DNA of 40,945 nt, from contig NZ_CP141051.1 of the NCBI RefSeq assembly GCF_034627025.1, positions 1 to 40,945 of the forward strand, in the 5' to 3' direction. Positions 15,760-24,619 of this stretch are shown in pieces. Positions within the stretch are counted from its first letter, which is position 1; each line of letters starts with the position of its first letter. Below the pieces are notes generated by a model. That model did no database searches, was not told the DNA's origin, and saw only the letters and a program-made list of their open reading frames with translations. This stretch comes from Microvirga lotononidis (GTDB lineage: Bacteria; Pseudomonadota; Alphaproteobacteria; Rhizobiales; Beijerinckiaceae). The position numbers and the translations under genes were made by a program.

Positions 15760-15771
15760 GGAGGCCAGGAC

Positions 15772-16962
15772 ATGAGCAGTGGAATTCTTGGCGGGATCCT
15801 TGGCGACATGGGGTCCGGAGGCTTCGGGATCCTGGGTGGTACTCCTGCCGCCTCTGTCCCGGGGGTGCCGGCCCCGCAGTATGGGACGGGCCTCCTCGGT
15901 GGCCTGAACCGCATGGCGGACCAGAACCCCTATGCGCAGTTGCAGATGGCTGCCGCCCTCCTTGATGGAGAGGGCTGGGGCGCGGGCCTGAAGGGCTTTG
16001 CCGAAGGTGCCCAGCAGGACCATGCCCTGCGGCTACAGCGGCAGAAGCAGGCCGAACTCGAACAGAAGCGTCTCGGGTATCAGAAGTTCGCCGAGGAAAT
16101 CGGTCATCCTGAACTTGCCAACATGCCGGACGTCCTCGACTCCCTGGCTCTCGACAAATACAAGCGCCGCGAGCCGACCGAATGGGACCGCCTCACGCAG
16201 GGGCTGTCCTCTGATGAGTTGCAGAAGGCGAAGCGCTACAAGCTCGGTCTCGAGACCAAGCCCGCGACCACCGATGACATGGTGGAATACGAGTATTCGA
16301 AGAAGGATCCTGCCTTCGCAGCATTCCTCCGGTCGAAGAAGGGCGCCGCCAATGCGCCGAGCGGCTATGCCTATGGCCCTGACGGCAAACTGGCGCCGAT
16401 CCCTGGCGGCCCGCAGGATCCGGACAGGGACATCAATGAGCCGCTCCCTGGTGAAATCGGTGCGCGGTTCGGCCTTGCCAATGAATATTTCCGACGCTTC
16501 GACGGGATCGAGACGGATCTGAAGTCAAAGGATCCTCGAGCCGTCGGTCCGATCGATAGCCTTGGTTTCGGCCAGAGCGGCGCCATCCAGCGTGACATGA
16601 AGCTTGGCTCCGAGGCCATGATCCGCATGTTGACGGGGGCCGGCATGAACAAGGAGGAGGCCGAAAACGAGGTTAAGCAGTACCTTCCGGATCCGAGAGA
16701 CAGCCCGGCAACCGTGCTCGACAAGCAGTATCGTCTCCGCTCAGCACTCCGGAGCATGCAGCGCGAAGCTCTCCAAGGAAGGCGGTCGAGACGTCAAATC
16801 GAGACGGAATATCCGGCGTTCGAGAGCCCCAACTTCGAGGAAGTGCAGAAGCGGGTGTACGCGGGTGCTCGGAAACCCATCGGCCAGAACCGTGCGTCAG
16901 TCACGGCTCAACAGGCTGCCAGCGGCAAGACGTCCTCGGGCGTCACTTGGTCGGCACGGTGA
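15772..16962 (+). CDS. Ejection-module protein of unknown function
   Basis: The 396-aa protein starts with a Gly-rich segment (SSGILGGILGDMGSGG), then a charged coiled-coil stretch around residues 75-115 (RLQRQKQAELEQKRLGYQKF). A mostly helical middle and a basic Ser/Thr-rich tail follow. A second helical block (DSPATVLDKQYRLRSALRSM) resembles parts of phage core proteins, but I cannot assign a family. AAGGAGG lies 7 nt before the ATG. Its place between the gp14-like and 1160-aa proteins suggests a gp15-like role in the ejection channel. Confidence 0.72.
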   Translation: MSSGILGGILGDMGSGGFGILGGTPAASVPGVPAPQYGTGLLGGLNRMADQNPYAQLQMAAALLDGEGWGAGLKGFAEGAQQDHALRLQRQKQAELEQKRLGYQKFAEEIGHPELANMPDVLDSLALDKYKRREPTEWDRLTQGLSSDELQKAKRYKLGLETKPATTDDMVEYEYSKKDPAFAAFLRSKKGAANAPSGYAYGPDGKLAPIPGGPQDPDRDINEPLPGEIGARFGLANEYFRRFDGIETDLKSKDPRAVGPIDSLGFGQSGAIQRDMKLGSEAMIRMLTGAGMNKEEAENEVKQYLPDPRDSPATVLDKQYRLRSALRSMQREALQGRRSRRQIETEYPAFESPNFEEVQKRVYAGARKPIGQNRASVTAQQAASGKTSSGVTWSAR

Positions 16963-16970
16963 GGTGACCC

Positions 16971-19900
16971 ATGACAATCCTCACCATCGGCAACAAAGAG
17001 GTGGAAGTCAGCGATGACTTCCTGAATCTCTCTCCGGAACAGCAGAATGCGACCGTTGAGGAAATCGCTCAGTCACTCGGCGTCACGGGTGATCAGGCAG
17101 GATCCGACACGGGTGAAGAACCCGAACTCACGGCGGGACGCGCCGCAGGCCTTGCGGGTCGTGCAGGTGTGCAGGCAATCCCCGGCGCAATCGCAGGCCT
17201 GCCGGCGCTCGCCTATGACGGCACGATTGGCTTCCTTCAGAACATGGGCACCCATCTCGTGAACGTGAAGCGTCGGGCACTCGGCGAGGAAGAAGCGCCT
17301 TACCGTGATCCCTTCGCGACGACACAGGCCGTCTCTGCCCTTGGTGAGGCTGGGGCTGATGCTCTCGGGCTCCCCAAGCCGGAGACAGACAACGAACGCA
17401 TTGCGGTAGCAGGTGGGCAGACCGCCCTCGAGGCATTGTCGGGCGCCGGCCTCGCCAAGTTGGGCGCCAAGACGGTCGAAGGCGGAACGCGGCGGGTTCT
17501 CACGGAACTGGCAGATGCTCCCTTCACACAGGGCGCCATCGGTGGCCTTGCTGGAGCTGGTGCCCAGACAGCGGTTGAGAACGACGTCAATCCTCTCATC
17601 GGCACGGGTGCCGGCCTGGCTCTCGGCATCACGGGGGCTGCTGTCCCCGCACTGGCGCGGCAAGGCTATCGGTCCGCAACCAATGCCCTCGATCAGGCTC
17701 TATTGCGGTCGCCGGAGGCTCGTGAGCAGGCAGCAAGGACTCGTATCTACGACGCCGCTTCGGACCCTGACGCCGCCCTACGTGAACTCGACGAAGGGGC
17801 GGGGGCTGAACTCGTTCCGGGATCGAAGCCCACGACATTCCAGTCGACGGGTGACATGGGTCTTGGTTCCCTCGAGCGGGAATTGCAGACGGCCAATCCG
17901 GAGCGGTTCGCTGAGCGTCGAGGCGCAGAAAATTCGTCTCGCCTGGAGTCCTTGCGATCCGTTCAGGGGGACGGGAATGCGGAGGAGATTGCCTCCTTCC
18001 TTCGTGGCCAACTGGACGAAATCGACAGCATCACGGCAGGGTATGAAACCAAGGCCCGCGCCGCGGCTGAAGATGCGGCTGGCCGTCTCCGTCCCAGCGA
18101 GGACGCTGACGCCGTCGGACGCTCGCTCCGGGGCGATATGCAGGATGCCGAGGAGTTGGCTCGGCAGCGTGAGGCCTCCCTCTGGAATGCCGTTGATCCG
18201 GACGGAACCCTCACCGCTCCCATTCAGGGTGCCAAGCAGAAGGTGGCCAGCATCTATGACAGCCTGAGCGACGCTGCGCGGCTGAAGGTTTCGCGTGACG
18301 AGAAGGCCATCACGGACCTGATCCGCGACAAGCCTGGTGTCGTCTCCCTCCGAGAGATGATGGATCTCCAGTCCGTCATCAAGGAAACCATGCGTGAGGA
18401 GTTGAGCCGGAAGGGTTCAACCCGGACCTATGCCCGCCTGACGCAATTGCAGCAGGTTCTCCGGTCGGCTATGGAAAGAAGTGCGGCGGAACGGATTGCT
18501 TCCGACCCTGCCACCAACGGACGTTTCCAGGCCCTCGTCAATGAGTTCCAAGCCGGATCTGCTCAAGGAATTGGAAGCGGCAATCGCGCCGCTGGAGCCC
18601 TACGAGCGGGCTCGGTTTCTGGCATGGGTGGAGAAGCGTCTGCGCAAGGACGCGGACCTGGATCATTTGCGGGCTCTTCGCGAGTACAAGGCTCTGCACA
18701 ACAAGGCCGCGGGCTCTCCCTAACCCAATTCATCGCCAAGAACGGCGGCCTGCCTCTCGACGCCGAAAGCACGGCTCGGGATTGGGGCAACGTCTCTGTC
18801 GGCCGCTTCGGCAAGCTGGCTCGTCCTGAAGGTCGTTCGGTCGATGGGTACTGGCGGAACAAGCTGATCGAGGAGGGCTATCTTTCTCGCGATGCGGACG
18901 GCTACTCCAGCCGCGACATCACCAAGGAACTGTATGACGCCATCGAGAACGAGCGGGCTGGCCGCAAGACGCACACGGCTTCGGATGAGATGCGCTCGAG
19001 CCTCTTTGAGCCTGATGGGCAGGAAGCGGATTTCCTCGCGGCCTCGAGGCAGCTACGGGAAGAACTCCAGAACGTCGGTGTCCGTCCGGAAGAGATGAGC
19101 GCTCGGGCCTTCAACGATGCCGTTGAGCGGATCGCCCGGGGCGAAGAAACCGACGCCATCACGGCATATGAGCGGGCCGTCATGTCCCTCGAGGACGAGG
19201 GGCCTGTGAAGGCAGCCTATGCCCCGCGGGAAGGCTCTTCCGCTGGTTCTCTCCTGGATGGGTACAAGGACGATCCGGAGGTGGGCAAGCGGTATCGGGC
19301 AGCCACTGAGGCGACCCGCGACAAGCACAAGACCTTCCGTCAGGGGTACGTTGCCCCGATGCTTCGCCGAGAAGGTGAGAAGGGCAGCTTCCGCATGGCG
19401 GACGGCTCGGTGGCCAAGAACGCCTTCATGCCTGGTCCGACGGGTGGAGAGCGCATCAAGGCTCTGGTCAAAGCCGGGGCCAAGATGAGCGACGTGGCAG
19501 AGGCGGCCGCCCTGTCCCTCCAGAAGGCCAACGTCTTCAAGGCTGACGGTACGATTGACGCCGCGAAGCTCCAGCGGTGGCGGTCCTCGCACGCTGATGC
19601 CCTGCGGGAACTGCCTCAGGACGCCCGTGCGAAGTTCGCCAATGCGTCTCTGGCGTCTCAGACCCTCGAGCAGGTGGCGGCGCTCCGGAAGCAGCGGTTG
19701 GACGGCTACAACAAGAGCGTCCTCGGCAAGCTTGCCAAGGTCGACACGGCTGACCTTCCCGGCGCAATCGGCCGGATCCTGAACAGCAGCGATGCCAACA
19801 GGCAGATGGGGCAACTCGTAACGGCCGCCAACAAGGACAAGAACGCGAAGGAAGGGCTGCGCCGGGCTGTGGCCGAGTACATCCAGGACCGCTTCATCTC

Positions 19901-20453
19901 CAACAAGGAAGTAGGCGCCTCGGGTGAGAACGGGATCAGGGCTGATGCCTTCCAATCCTTCGTCAAATCAAAGAAGGGCGCTCTGACGCTCGTCTTCGGG
20001 CAGGAGCATGTTCTGCGGCTTCAGGCTATCGCTGATGACCTCAAGCGAGCCGGGCGGTCCCTTCGGGCTGTTCGTGTGCCAGGCAATTCCAACACGGCTG
20101 CGGACGTCGGGGCCGCACTGGAGAAGGCGACCAAAGGAGCCGGCAAGAGCTCCCTCGTCACGCAGATGCTCATCGCGGGTGGTGCTGGCTTCATGGCTGG
20201 TGGCCCGAAGGGTGCGGCGCTGGGTGCGGGTGGTGCGTGGGCCAAGGAACTTGCGGGCTCAATGCGGGCGGCGGGCCTCAAGAAGGTCGATGACCTGGTT
20301 CTCGAGATGATGCTGGACCCGCAGTTGGCAAAGGTCGCACTGATGAAGGCGCCGATCACCAGCAAGGGAGCCCAGAAGGTTCTCGCTGACACCCTGGCCC
20401 GACGCTCTGTCCTCGCCGGGGCCGCCGCGGTGGGAGGCCCCTATGGACAGTAA
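16971..20453 (+). CDS. Large ejection-type internal virion protein
   Basis: This 1160-aa protein opens with TIGNKEVEVSDDFLNLSPEQ and then QNATVEEIAQSLG, a signature N-terminus of phage ejection/internal core proteins that tells of packing on a portal-proximal core. It then has a glycine-rich, weakly hydrophobic region (about residues 50-220), long charged helices, a Gly/Ser/Gln-rich linker (about 523-583), and a conserved block LTQFIAKNGGLPLDAE, followed by more helices and a glycine-zipper C-terminus (MLIAGGAGFMAGG). Size and order match the largest ejection protein (T7 gp16 position). The linker is dual-coding, see 18541-18723. No lytic transglycosylase motif was seen in it. Confidence 0.8.
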   Translation: MTILTIGNKEVEVSDDFLNLSPEQQNATVEEIAQSLGVTGDQAGSDTGEEPELTAGRAAGLAGRAGVQAIPGAIAGLPALAYDGTIGFLQNMGTHLVNVKRRALGEEEAPYRDPFATTQAVSALGEAGADALGLPKPETDNERIAVAGGQTALEALSGAGLAKLGAKTVEGGTRRVLTELADAPFTQGAIGGLAGAGAQTAVENDVNPLIGTGAGLALGITGAAVPALARQGYRSATNALDQALLRSPEAREQAARTRIYDAASDPDAALRELDEGAGAELVPGSKPTTFQSTGDMGLGSLERELQTANPERFAERRGAENSSRLESLRSVQGDGNAEEIASFLRGQLDEIDSITAGYETKARAAAEDAAGRLRPSEDADAVGRSLRGDMQDAEELARQREASLWNAVDPDGTLTAPIQGAKQKVASIYDSLSDAARLKVSRDEKAITDLIRDKPGVVSLREMMDLQSVIKETMREELSRKGSTRTYARLTQLQQVLRSAMERSAAERIASDPATNGRFQALVNEFQAGSAQGIGSGNRAAGALRAGSVSGMGGEASAQGRGPGSFAGSSRVQGSAQQGRGLSLTQFIAKNGGLPLDAESTARDWGNVSVGRFGKLARPEGRSVDGYWRNKLIEEGYLSRDADGYSSRDITKELYDAIENERAGRKTHTASDEMRSSLFEPDGQEADFLAASRQLREELQNVGVRPEEMSARAFNDAVERIARGEETDAITAYERAVMSLEDEGPVKAAYAPREGSSAGSLLDGYKDDPEVGKRYRAATEATRDKHKTFRQGYVAPMLRREGEKGSFRMADGSVAKNAFMPGPTGGERIKALVKAGAKMSDVAEAAALSLQKANVFKADGTIDAAKLQRWRSSHADALRELPQDARAKFANASLASQTLEQVAALRKQRLDGYNKSVLGKLAKVDTADLPGAIGRILNSSDANRQMGQLVTAANKDKNAKEGLRRAVAEYIQDRFISNKEVGASGENGIRADAFQSFVKSKKGALTLVFGQEHVLRLQAIADDLKRAGRSLRAVRVPGNSNTAADVGAALEKATKGAGKSSLVTQMLIAGGAGFMAGGPKGAALGAGGAWAKELAGSMRAAGLKKVDDLVLEMMLDPQLAKVALMKAPITSKGAQKVLADTLARRSVLAGAAAVGGPYGQ
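18541..18723 (+). CDS. Overprinted ORF nested in the 1160-aa gene
   Basis: In the +1 frame of the large gene, ATG 18541 opens 60 codons ending at TAA 18723. The peptide SSKPDLLKELEAAIAPLEPY, then ERARFLAWVEKRLRKDADLD, looks like a compact, charged, helical protein. It uses the element's preferred codons (CTG, GAG, AAG, CGG, GAC). The host frame over the same bases is a low-complexity Gly/Ser/Gln linker with many otherwise rare codons (GGA, CAA, CTA, CGA, GTA). This inversion suggests the nested frame is real or is the ancestral frame. There is no strong RBS. It may be an embedded gene, a programmed-frameshift product, or the trace of paired frameshifts. Confidence 0.4.
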   Translation: MSSKPDLLKELEAAIAPLEPYERARFLAWVEKRLRKDADLDHLRALREYKALHNKAAGSP

Positions 20454-20649
20454 GTCTCCCGCCCTCGAGGCGAACATGGATCACTTCGTGCGGTCTATCG
20501 GGCATCTCATCCTCATGAAAGTGGATCCCGAGGCCGCGAAACGGCGTAACCTCACAGGGACGTCGATCGATCAAGGATCAAGCCATGAACCGCCTCGCCC
20601 TCACCATCCTGACAACACTGGCGCTGGGGAGCCCCATCATGGCGCGTGA
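20443..20649 (+). CDS. Small overlapping hypothetical ORF
   Basis: A 68-aa frame starts within the last codons of the 1160-aa gene (11-nt overlap) and ends inside the next gene. The first half, SPALEANMDHFVRSIGHLIL followed by MKVDPEAAKRRN, looks like a genuine helical protein. The second half, overlapping the exported-protein gene, is Pro/His-rich and may be translated only incidentally. It fills an otherwise empty 130 bp, which favours a real gene. Confidence 0.45.
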   Translation: MDSKSPALEANMDHFVRSIGHLILMKVDPEAAKRRNLTGTSIDQGSSHEPPRPHHPDNTGAGEPHHGA

Positions 20650-20920
20650 TAACACCTACGAACCCGTGCGGCCTCCGACAGGTGGTCCGAAATCTGACCA
20701 TGAGGCGCTTCTGCACTCCGACCGGAGCCGAGAGCTGGACGAGATTGTCCGCCTCACGCTCCAAGGGAACAAGGAAGCGGCCGAGGAGGCTTATGAGGCC
20801 TACCGCAAGAAGTACAACCCGCTCCCAATGGGATCCTATCCCGGGGCACAGGAACAAGCCCGTCCTCGCCCTCGGCAGGAATTCGGCACCCCGATGACGC
20901 TGCCCCCGGAGGCGCGATAG
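20585..20920 (+). CDS. Small exported protein in the virion cluster
   Basis: The 111-aa product starts with a short signal peptide (NRLALTILTTLALGSPIMA) followed by a hydrophilic mature region: a helical stretch DRSRELDEIVRLTLQGNKEA and a Pro/Arg-rich C-terminus. The position just before a cell-wall-hydrolase-type gene suggests a spanin-like, lysis-regulating or virion role, but no motif proves it. The stop TAG lies directly against the ATG of the next gene. Confidence 0.65.
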   Translation: MNRLALTILTTLALGSPIMARDNTYEPVRPPTGGPKSDHEALLHSDRSRELDEIVRLTLQGNKEAAEEAYEAYRKKYNPLPMGSYPGAQEQARPRPRQEFGTPMTLPPEAR

Positions 20921-23446
20921 ATGCCCAATCCTTTATCCGCATTCGGTGTGCGTGACATCGATTACGCCATGAGCGTAGGTATGGTGATGGGCGAGGCCCT
21001 GGACGAAGGTCTGGTTGGCATGGGCCTTGTCGCCGCCACCGCCTTGAATAGAGCGCAGAACCCGAGTGCCTACCTCTCTCGTTCGGCCGCCTTGGGTGAC
21101 GTGTTCGCGGCGCCCTTCAGCGCAGAGACGATGGTTGACGCGACAACGAGAGGACGATCCCTCTCCGGCAAGGGGCGGCAATTCTCCCCGACCTTCAATT
21201 CGAACATCTCCGGTGCGTCGACAGCAGGACATGCCAACTTCAAGGCTGGTCTGGAGGCCTCGCTCAAGGCTGCCTTCGATCCTGAATTCTCGCCGGCCCT
21301 TGGCATTCGACAGGACGGCTTCCTGCGAGCCCAGAAGGCGGTTGAGGTGGCCGTCAAAGCCCGCGACCTGGGGATCGATATCGGTCTTGGCGTCGAACAT
21401 TTCTCGGCGCCAGGGTTCGAGAGAGATGCAGGTGTCGGCCCCAACCGTTCCCGCTTCGGAGGGCACAGTGTCTCGCCGACGGGTGGATGGCCTGCGGGCG
21501 TGACGGCTCCGACGCGTTCGGAATTCGCAAGCCGCTTCGCCGCCGCGGCCGCCTTGGCGGGGGTTGATATCCCCGACGACATGGTGGCGGACATCACGGC
21601 GCACACGAACCGCGCTCAGATCATGGCGGCCGCTCCGATCATCCAGCGCCAGGCTCAGGACTACCTCTCGCAGGAACTGGAGCAGGATGTGATGCCGGGT
21701 CTGAACTACAACGACCTGGTGCAGAGGACCGGCTTCGATGCTGTCGACGTTCCCGACGTCACGGGACAACTCGGGATCAATCCTCCGGGGGCGCTCGGCT
21801 TCGCAGAGAACTTCGGCATCACTCCGGACAATGAACAAGCTATTAGCCCGCCGGATCCCATTGGGCGGGTGGATTTCGCTGGGTATCTCGATCCTGTTGG
21901 GCCGAGTCCTATCGATGGTCCTGACGCCATCACGGGTACTGGCGCGATTGCGCCTGCCGGGGCGTTCAGTGGGCAGCCCCTTGGTCCGTCGCAGGGTTTC
22001 ACCTCTCCGGACGCAGCCGCATTGTTCGGTGGCGCTCCCATGGGCTCCCCGCAGGCCTTTGATGCAGGATGGGCGCCGGGTTTCGAGGGCTTCAGCGCGC
22101 CAGGGCTGATCGATCAAGCCTCCTTCGATGCTCGCTTCAACGGCGCCATTCCAGAACGTGCCATTGAGACAGGCTATCCGGAGACGGATCTGGGTATCGT
22201 TTCGCCCCGTGCTCTCGGGATGGGCGAAACCTTCGGGATCAATGCAGGGGGCTTCACTCCCTCGGGCTTCTCGGCAGGTGTGGATGCTGGTCCTTACGGC
22301 GTCACCCCAGACGCGTCCGCTCCCTCCCTCGAGGCACGAAATGCGATGGATCGCTTCGAGGGCGCCATGGCCGTGAGGAACTCCACGGCTCCCGACATGA
22401 CCAATGAAGCCATCGCGGGTCGCATGAATGCCGACCTGGGCCGCGTCTCCGAGAAGGAACAGCAGGCCTATGAACGGGCCATGTCTGAGTACAATCGGGA
22501 GAAGGCGCAATACGAGCGGGATCTGGCTGCCTACAACGCGGCAACGAAGTCCTTCTCTGCCACGCCGACGGGCTTCAACACCGACATCTCATCCCTCGAG
22601 GCTCCGGTGGCCTCTGGCCTGAATTCCTTCGGTCTGTCTGGTTTCACCAATCCTATGACGGGATCCGCAGTTGGTCCGGCCTTGGCTCCTCAGAGCCTGA
22701 GTAGGCCAACGCCTCCGACGAGGCCGAGCGCACCAGTTGCCCCGGCTCCGGTGGCGTCTGTCCGGACGGCTTCGACCAGTGGCGTTCCGGAAGGCTGGAG
22801 TCCTGGTGTCGGCCCCGACGGTTGGGGTGGCTACATGTCCGGGGTTGGGGGTCTTGCGGGGATGGATCTCGACAACTTCGGGAAGTCCTATGAGAACTAC
22901 ATGAGCGAGATGGCGGCGACCGCTCCCGCAACAACCTCTTCGTTCGGACCCTTCGGCTGGAATGACAAGACGGGCCTGACCATTGGCGGGTATGCATCCC
23001 CCCTCGAGGCATTGGGCCTCACGAAGGCGAACCCGACGGCCCCGCAGAAACAGCAACCGCAGAAGGAACAGGGGTTCTTCGAAGGCTGGAGCACCCCGGG
23101 GCTGATTGGTGGTGCTCTGGGATTGGCAACAGGTGGTCCGCTTGGTGCCATCATGGGGTATCAGGGAGGCAAGCTCGGAGCCCAGGCCTTCAATGCCGTC
23201 GGCGACATGTTCGAAGGGCAGAACCCCTTTGGCGGCAAGTTCGACGGCTTCGGCAACTTCTTCGGTGGACCGGCCGCAAGCTGGGACAACTGGGACCCGG
23301 CAACTTACGGCTTCGGGCCTGGCTTCAACGAGCGGGGCGAACGTTCGCATACAGGCCGCGATGAAAGCGGGAACGCTACCGTGGGCGATGGCTCCTATGG
23401 CGAGAGAAGCGGCACGAACCCCAATAACCCCCAAGGAATTCTCTGA
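20921..23446 (+). CDS. 841-aa protein with N-terminal SleB-like hydrolase domain
   Basis: Residues about 10-190 follow the pattern of SleB/CwlJ (Hydrolase_2) cell-wall hydrolases. SVGMVMGEALDEGLVGMGLV has the GEA Glu that is catalytic in that family, and VAATALNRAQNP is the LNR segment. Later come VEHFSAPGF and GGHSVSP, where the family has its HY and IG-H motifs. The remaining 650 residues are low-complexity Gly/Pro/Ser/Phe-rich with repeated SPxALG-type phrases, and a coiled charged stretch (EKEQQAYERAMSEYNREKAQ). A glycine-zipper precedes the acidic tail. It probably breaches peptidoglycan during DNA entry. It is adjacent to the preceding stop. Confidence 0.7.
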   Translation: MPNPLSAFGVRDIDYAMSVGMVMGEALDEGLVGMGLVAATALNRAQNPSAYLSRSAALGDVFAAPFSAETMVDATTRGRSLSGKGRQFSPTFNSNISGASTAGHANFKAGLEASLKAAFDPEFSPALGIRQDGFLRAQKAVEVAVKARDLGIDIGLGVEHFSAPGFERDAGVGPNRSRFGGHSVSPTGGWPAGVTAPTRSEFASRFAAAAALAGVDIPDDMVADITAHTNRAQIMAAAPIIQRQAQDYLSQELEQDVMPGLNYNDLVQRTGFDAVDVPDVTGQLGINPPGALGFAENFGITPDNEQAISPPDPIGRVDFAGYLDPVGPSPIDGPDAITGTGAIAPAGAFSGQPLGPSQGFTSPDAAALFGGAPMGSPQAFDAGWAPGFEGFSAPGLIDQASFDARFNGAIPERAIETGYPETDLGIVSPRALGMGETFGINAGGFTPSGFSAGVDAGPYGVTPDASAPSLEARNAMDRFEGAMAVRNSTAPDMTNEAIAGRMNADLGRVSEKEQQAYERAMSEYNREKAQYERDLAAYNAATKSFSATPTGFNTDISSLEAPVASGLNSFGLSGFTNPMTGSAVGPALAPQSLSRPTPPTRPSAPVAPAPVASVRTASTSGVPEGWSPGVGPDGWGGYMSGVGGLAGMDLDNFGKSYENYMSEMAATAPATTSSFGPFGWNDKTGLTIGGYASPLEALGLTKANPTAPQKQQPQKEQGFFEGWSTPGLIGGALGLATGGPLGAIMGYQGGKLGAQAFNAVGDMFEGQNPFGGKFDGFGNFFGGPAASWDNWDPATYGFGPGFNERGERSHTGRDESGNATVGDGSYGERSGTNPNNPQGIL

Positions 23447-23655
23447 TGATCATGAAAGGTGGAAATCTGCGGAATTCCGCAGACACGGCGCGACGGGCTG
23501 CCGTATCGAACTCTGCGCAGGATCTGGACGGACAGGCTCGCCTCGAGGTGGAGGGAAAGTCCCTCCACTCTGAGGAGAAGGGTCATGATCCCGAAATCCT
23601 GCTGTGTGTGCGTTGGGCGGCCGCCATGGAAACGGCGAGGGCTTCGCATGGGTAA
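23446..23655 (+). CDS. Small hypothetical protein coupled to both neighbours
   Basis: The 69-aa frame starts at ATG 23446 in a TGATG overlap with the 841-aa gene, and its end overlaps the next ATG (23648) by 8 nt, so translation is coupled on both sides. The sequence (NLRNSADTARRAAVSNSAQD, then EILLCVRWAAAMETAR) is polar with no recognised domain. Confidence 0.55.
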   Translation: MIMKGGNLRNSADTARRAAVSNSAQDLDGQARLEVEGKSLHSEEKGHDPEILLCVRWAAAMETARASHG

Positions 23656-24433
23656 GGCGGTCAGTGTTTCAACCGAGAAAAAACAGGGGAAATCGGCCGC
23701 CACCAAGGCGGCTGTCCCTGCCCCTCCGAAGGCCGCACCAACGGAACGGGATAAGCGGGAATCTTTAGACGCCAAGGCTCGCATTCTGTCCCGTCGCAAG
23801 CGGGTTCAGGTAAAGTCTACGGGCGAAGGCTCCAAGATGGAGCTTGATGCTATGCACTCCGATTTTGAGGGCTGGTCCGCACAATTGAAGGATGCCTTCG
23901 GAACCACGTCACACGACTTCATGGCGCGGTCCATGGCTCTCTTGGGAACGGCCATGCAACGGTCTGGGAATGGGAGAGCCGAAGGGATCAATGCCGGCCT
24001 GGCGGTCGTGGCTGGTGTTCGCCCTGAGAACGAGACAGAGGCCATGCTGGCGGTGCAGATGGCAGCCACGCATGAGGCTGCCATGTCCATGCTCGATATC
24101 GCCCGGGGCAATGGCACGGTGCCGGCGATCCAGGCGGCGGGCGGCCTCGCTGTGAAGCTCCTACGCACCTACACAGCCCAAATTGAAGCCCTCGCCAAGC
24201 TCCGGCGCGGTGGCGAACAGACAGTGAGAGTTGAGCATGTCCATGTGTACCCCGGAGGCCAAGCTATCGTCGGAAACGTCAGCAACCACGGGGGTGGTGG
24301 GGGTACACAGCAAAGTGGTGATCAACCCCATGCACCCATCGATCCGAAAGCTATTGCCTTTGCTCCAGGCTCCCCGGTGTGGAGCGAGGACACGGGTCGG
24401 AACGCCGTGCCAGTCCCCGGCCGTGAACGGTAA
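23648..24433 (+). CDS. Conserved protein upstream of the HGG-motif gene
   Basis: This 261-aa protein is basic and Ala-rich at the N-terminus, helical in the middle (EAMLAVQMAATHEAAMSMLD), and has a C-terminal phrase VRVEHVHVYPGGQAIVGNVS followed by a Gly run. That phrase and the gene order with a following HGG/GAP/KHG protein are typical of a gene pair found widely in rhizobial genomic islands and plasmids. Its function is unknown. ATG 23648 is chosen over the longer frame from 23459, which would overlap the coupled small gene. Confidence 0.75.
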   Translation: MGKAVSVSTEKKQGKSAATKAAVPAPPKAAPTERDKRESLDAKARILSRRKRVQVKSTGEGSKMELDAMHSDFEGWSAQLKDAFGTTSHDFMARSMALLGTAMQRSGNGRAEGINAGLAVVAGVRPENETEAMLAVQMAATHEAAMSMLDIARGNGTVPAIQAAGGLAVKLLRTYTAQIEALAKLRRGGEQTVRVEHVHVYPGGQAIVGNVSNHGGGGGTQQSGDQPHAPIDPKAIAFAPGSPVWSEDTGRNAVPVPGRER

Positions 24434-24605
24434 GAACCGATGCAGGATGCACGGGGGCGCCAAGGGGAGCGGCGCTCCTCGGGGAAAGGCCAATGGCAGC
24501 TATAAGCACGGTCTCTTTACGTGTGAGGCTATTGAAAGTCGGCGTGCGGTCCGAGAGTTGATGGCGCGGGCACGGGAGCTATCGAGTGCTGTCCTGTGTG
24601 GATAG
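24330..24605 (+). CDS. HGG/GAP/KHG-motif small protein
   Basis: This 91-aa protein has APRCGARTRVGTPCQSPAVN, GKNRCRMHGGAKGSGAPRGK and NGSYKHGLFT. This is the conserved Cys-x-A-x-T-x-x-G-x-x-C, MHGG, SGAP and KHG order of a family common in alphaproteobacterial mobile regions, sometimes annotated as Gly-X-Trp or HGG-motif protein. Two Cys pairs may bind metal. About 100 nt overlap the end of the preceding gene in another frame, as in other members of this pair. The frame is open to 24231, but ATG 24330 gives the usual length. Confidence 0.75.
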   Translation: MHPSIRKLLPLLQAPRCGARTRVGTPCQSPAVNGKNRCRMHGGAKGSGAPRGKANGSYKHGLFTCEAIESRRAVRELMARARELSSAVLCG

Positions 24606-24619
24606 CATTCGCGGAATGG

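Noticed and set aside
16971..20453. Lytic transglycosylase domain in the 1160-aa protein, as in T7 gp16
   Set aside because: No catalytic Glu with the SLT ES and GLMQ-type motifs was found; the hydrolase-like domain is in the 841-aa protein instead.
20933..22510. 525-aa minus-strand frame
   Set aside because: Antisense shadow of the 841-aa gene; Arg/His/Cys-rich with no recognisable domain.
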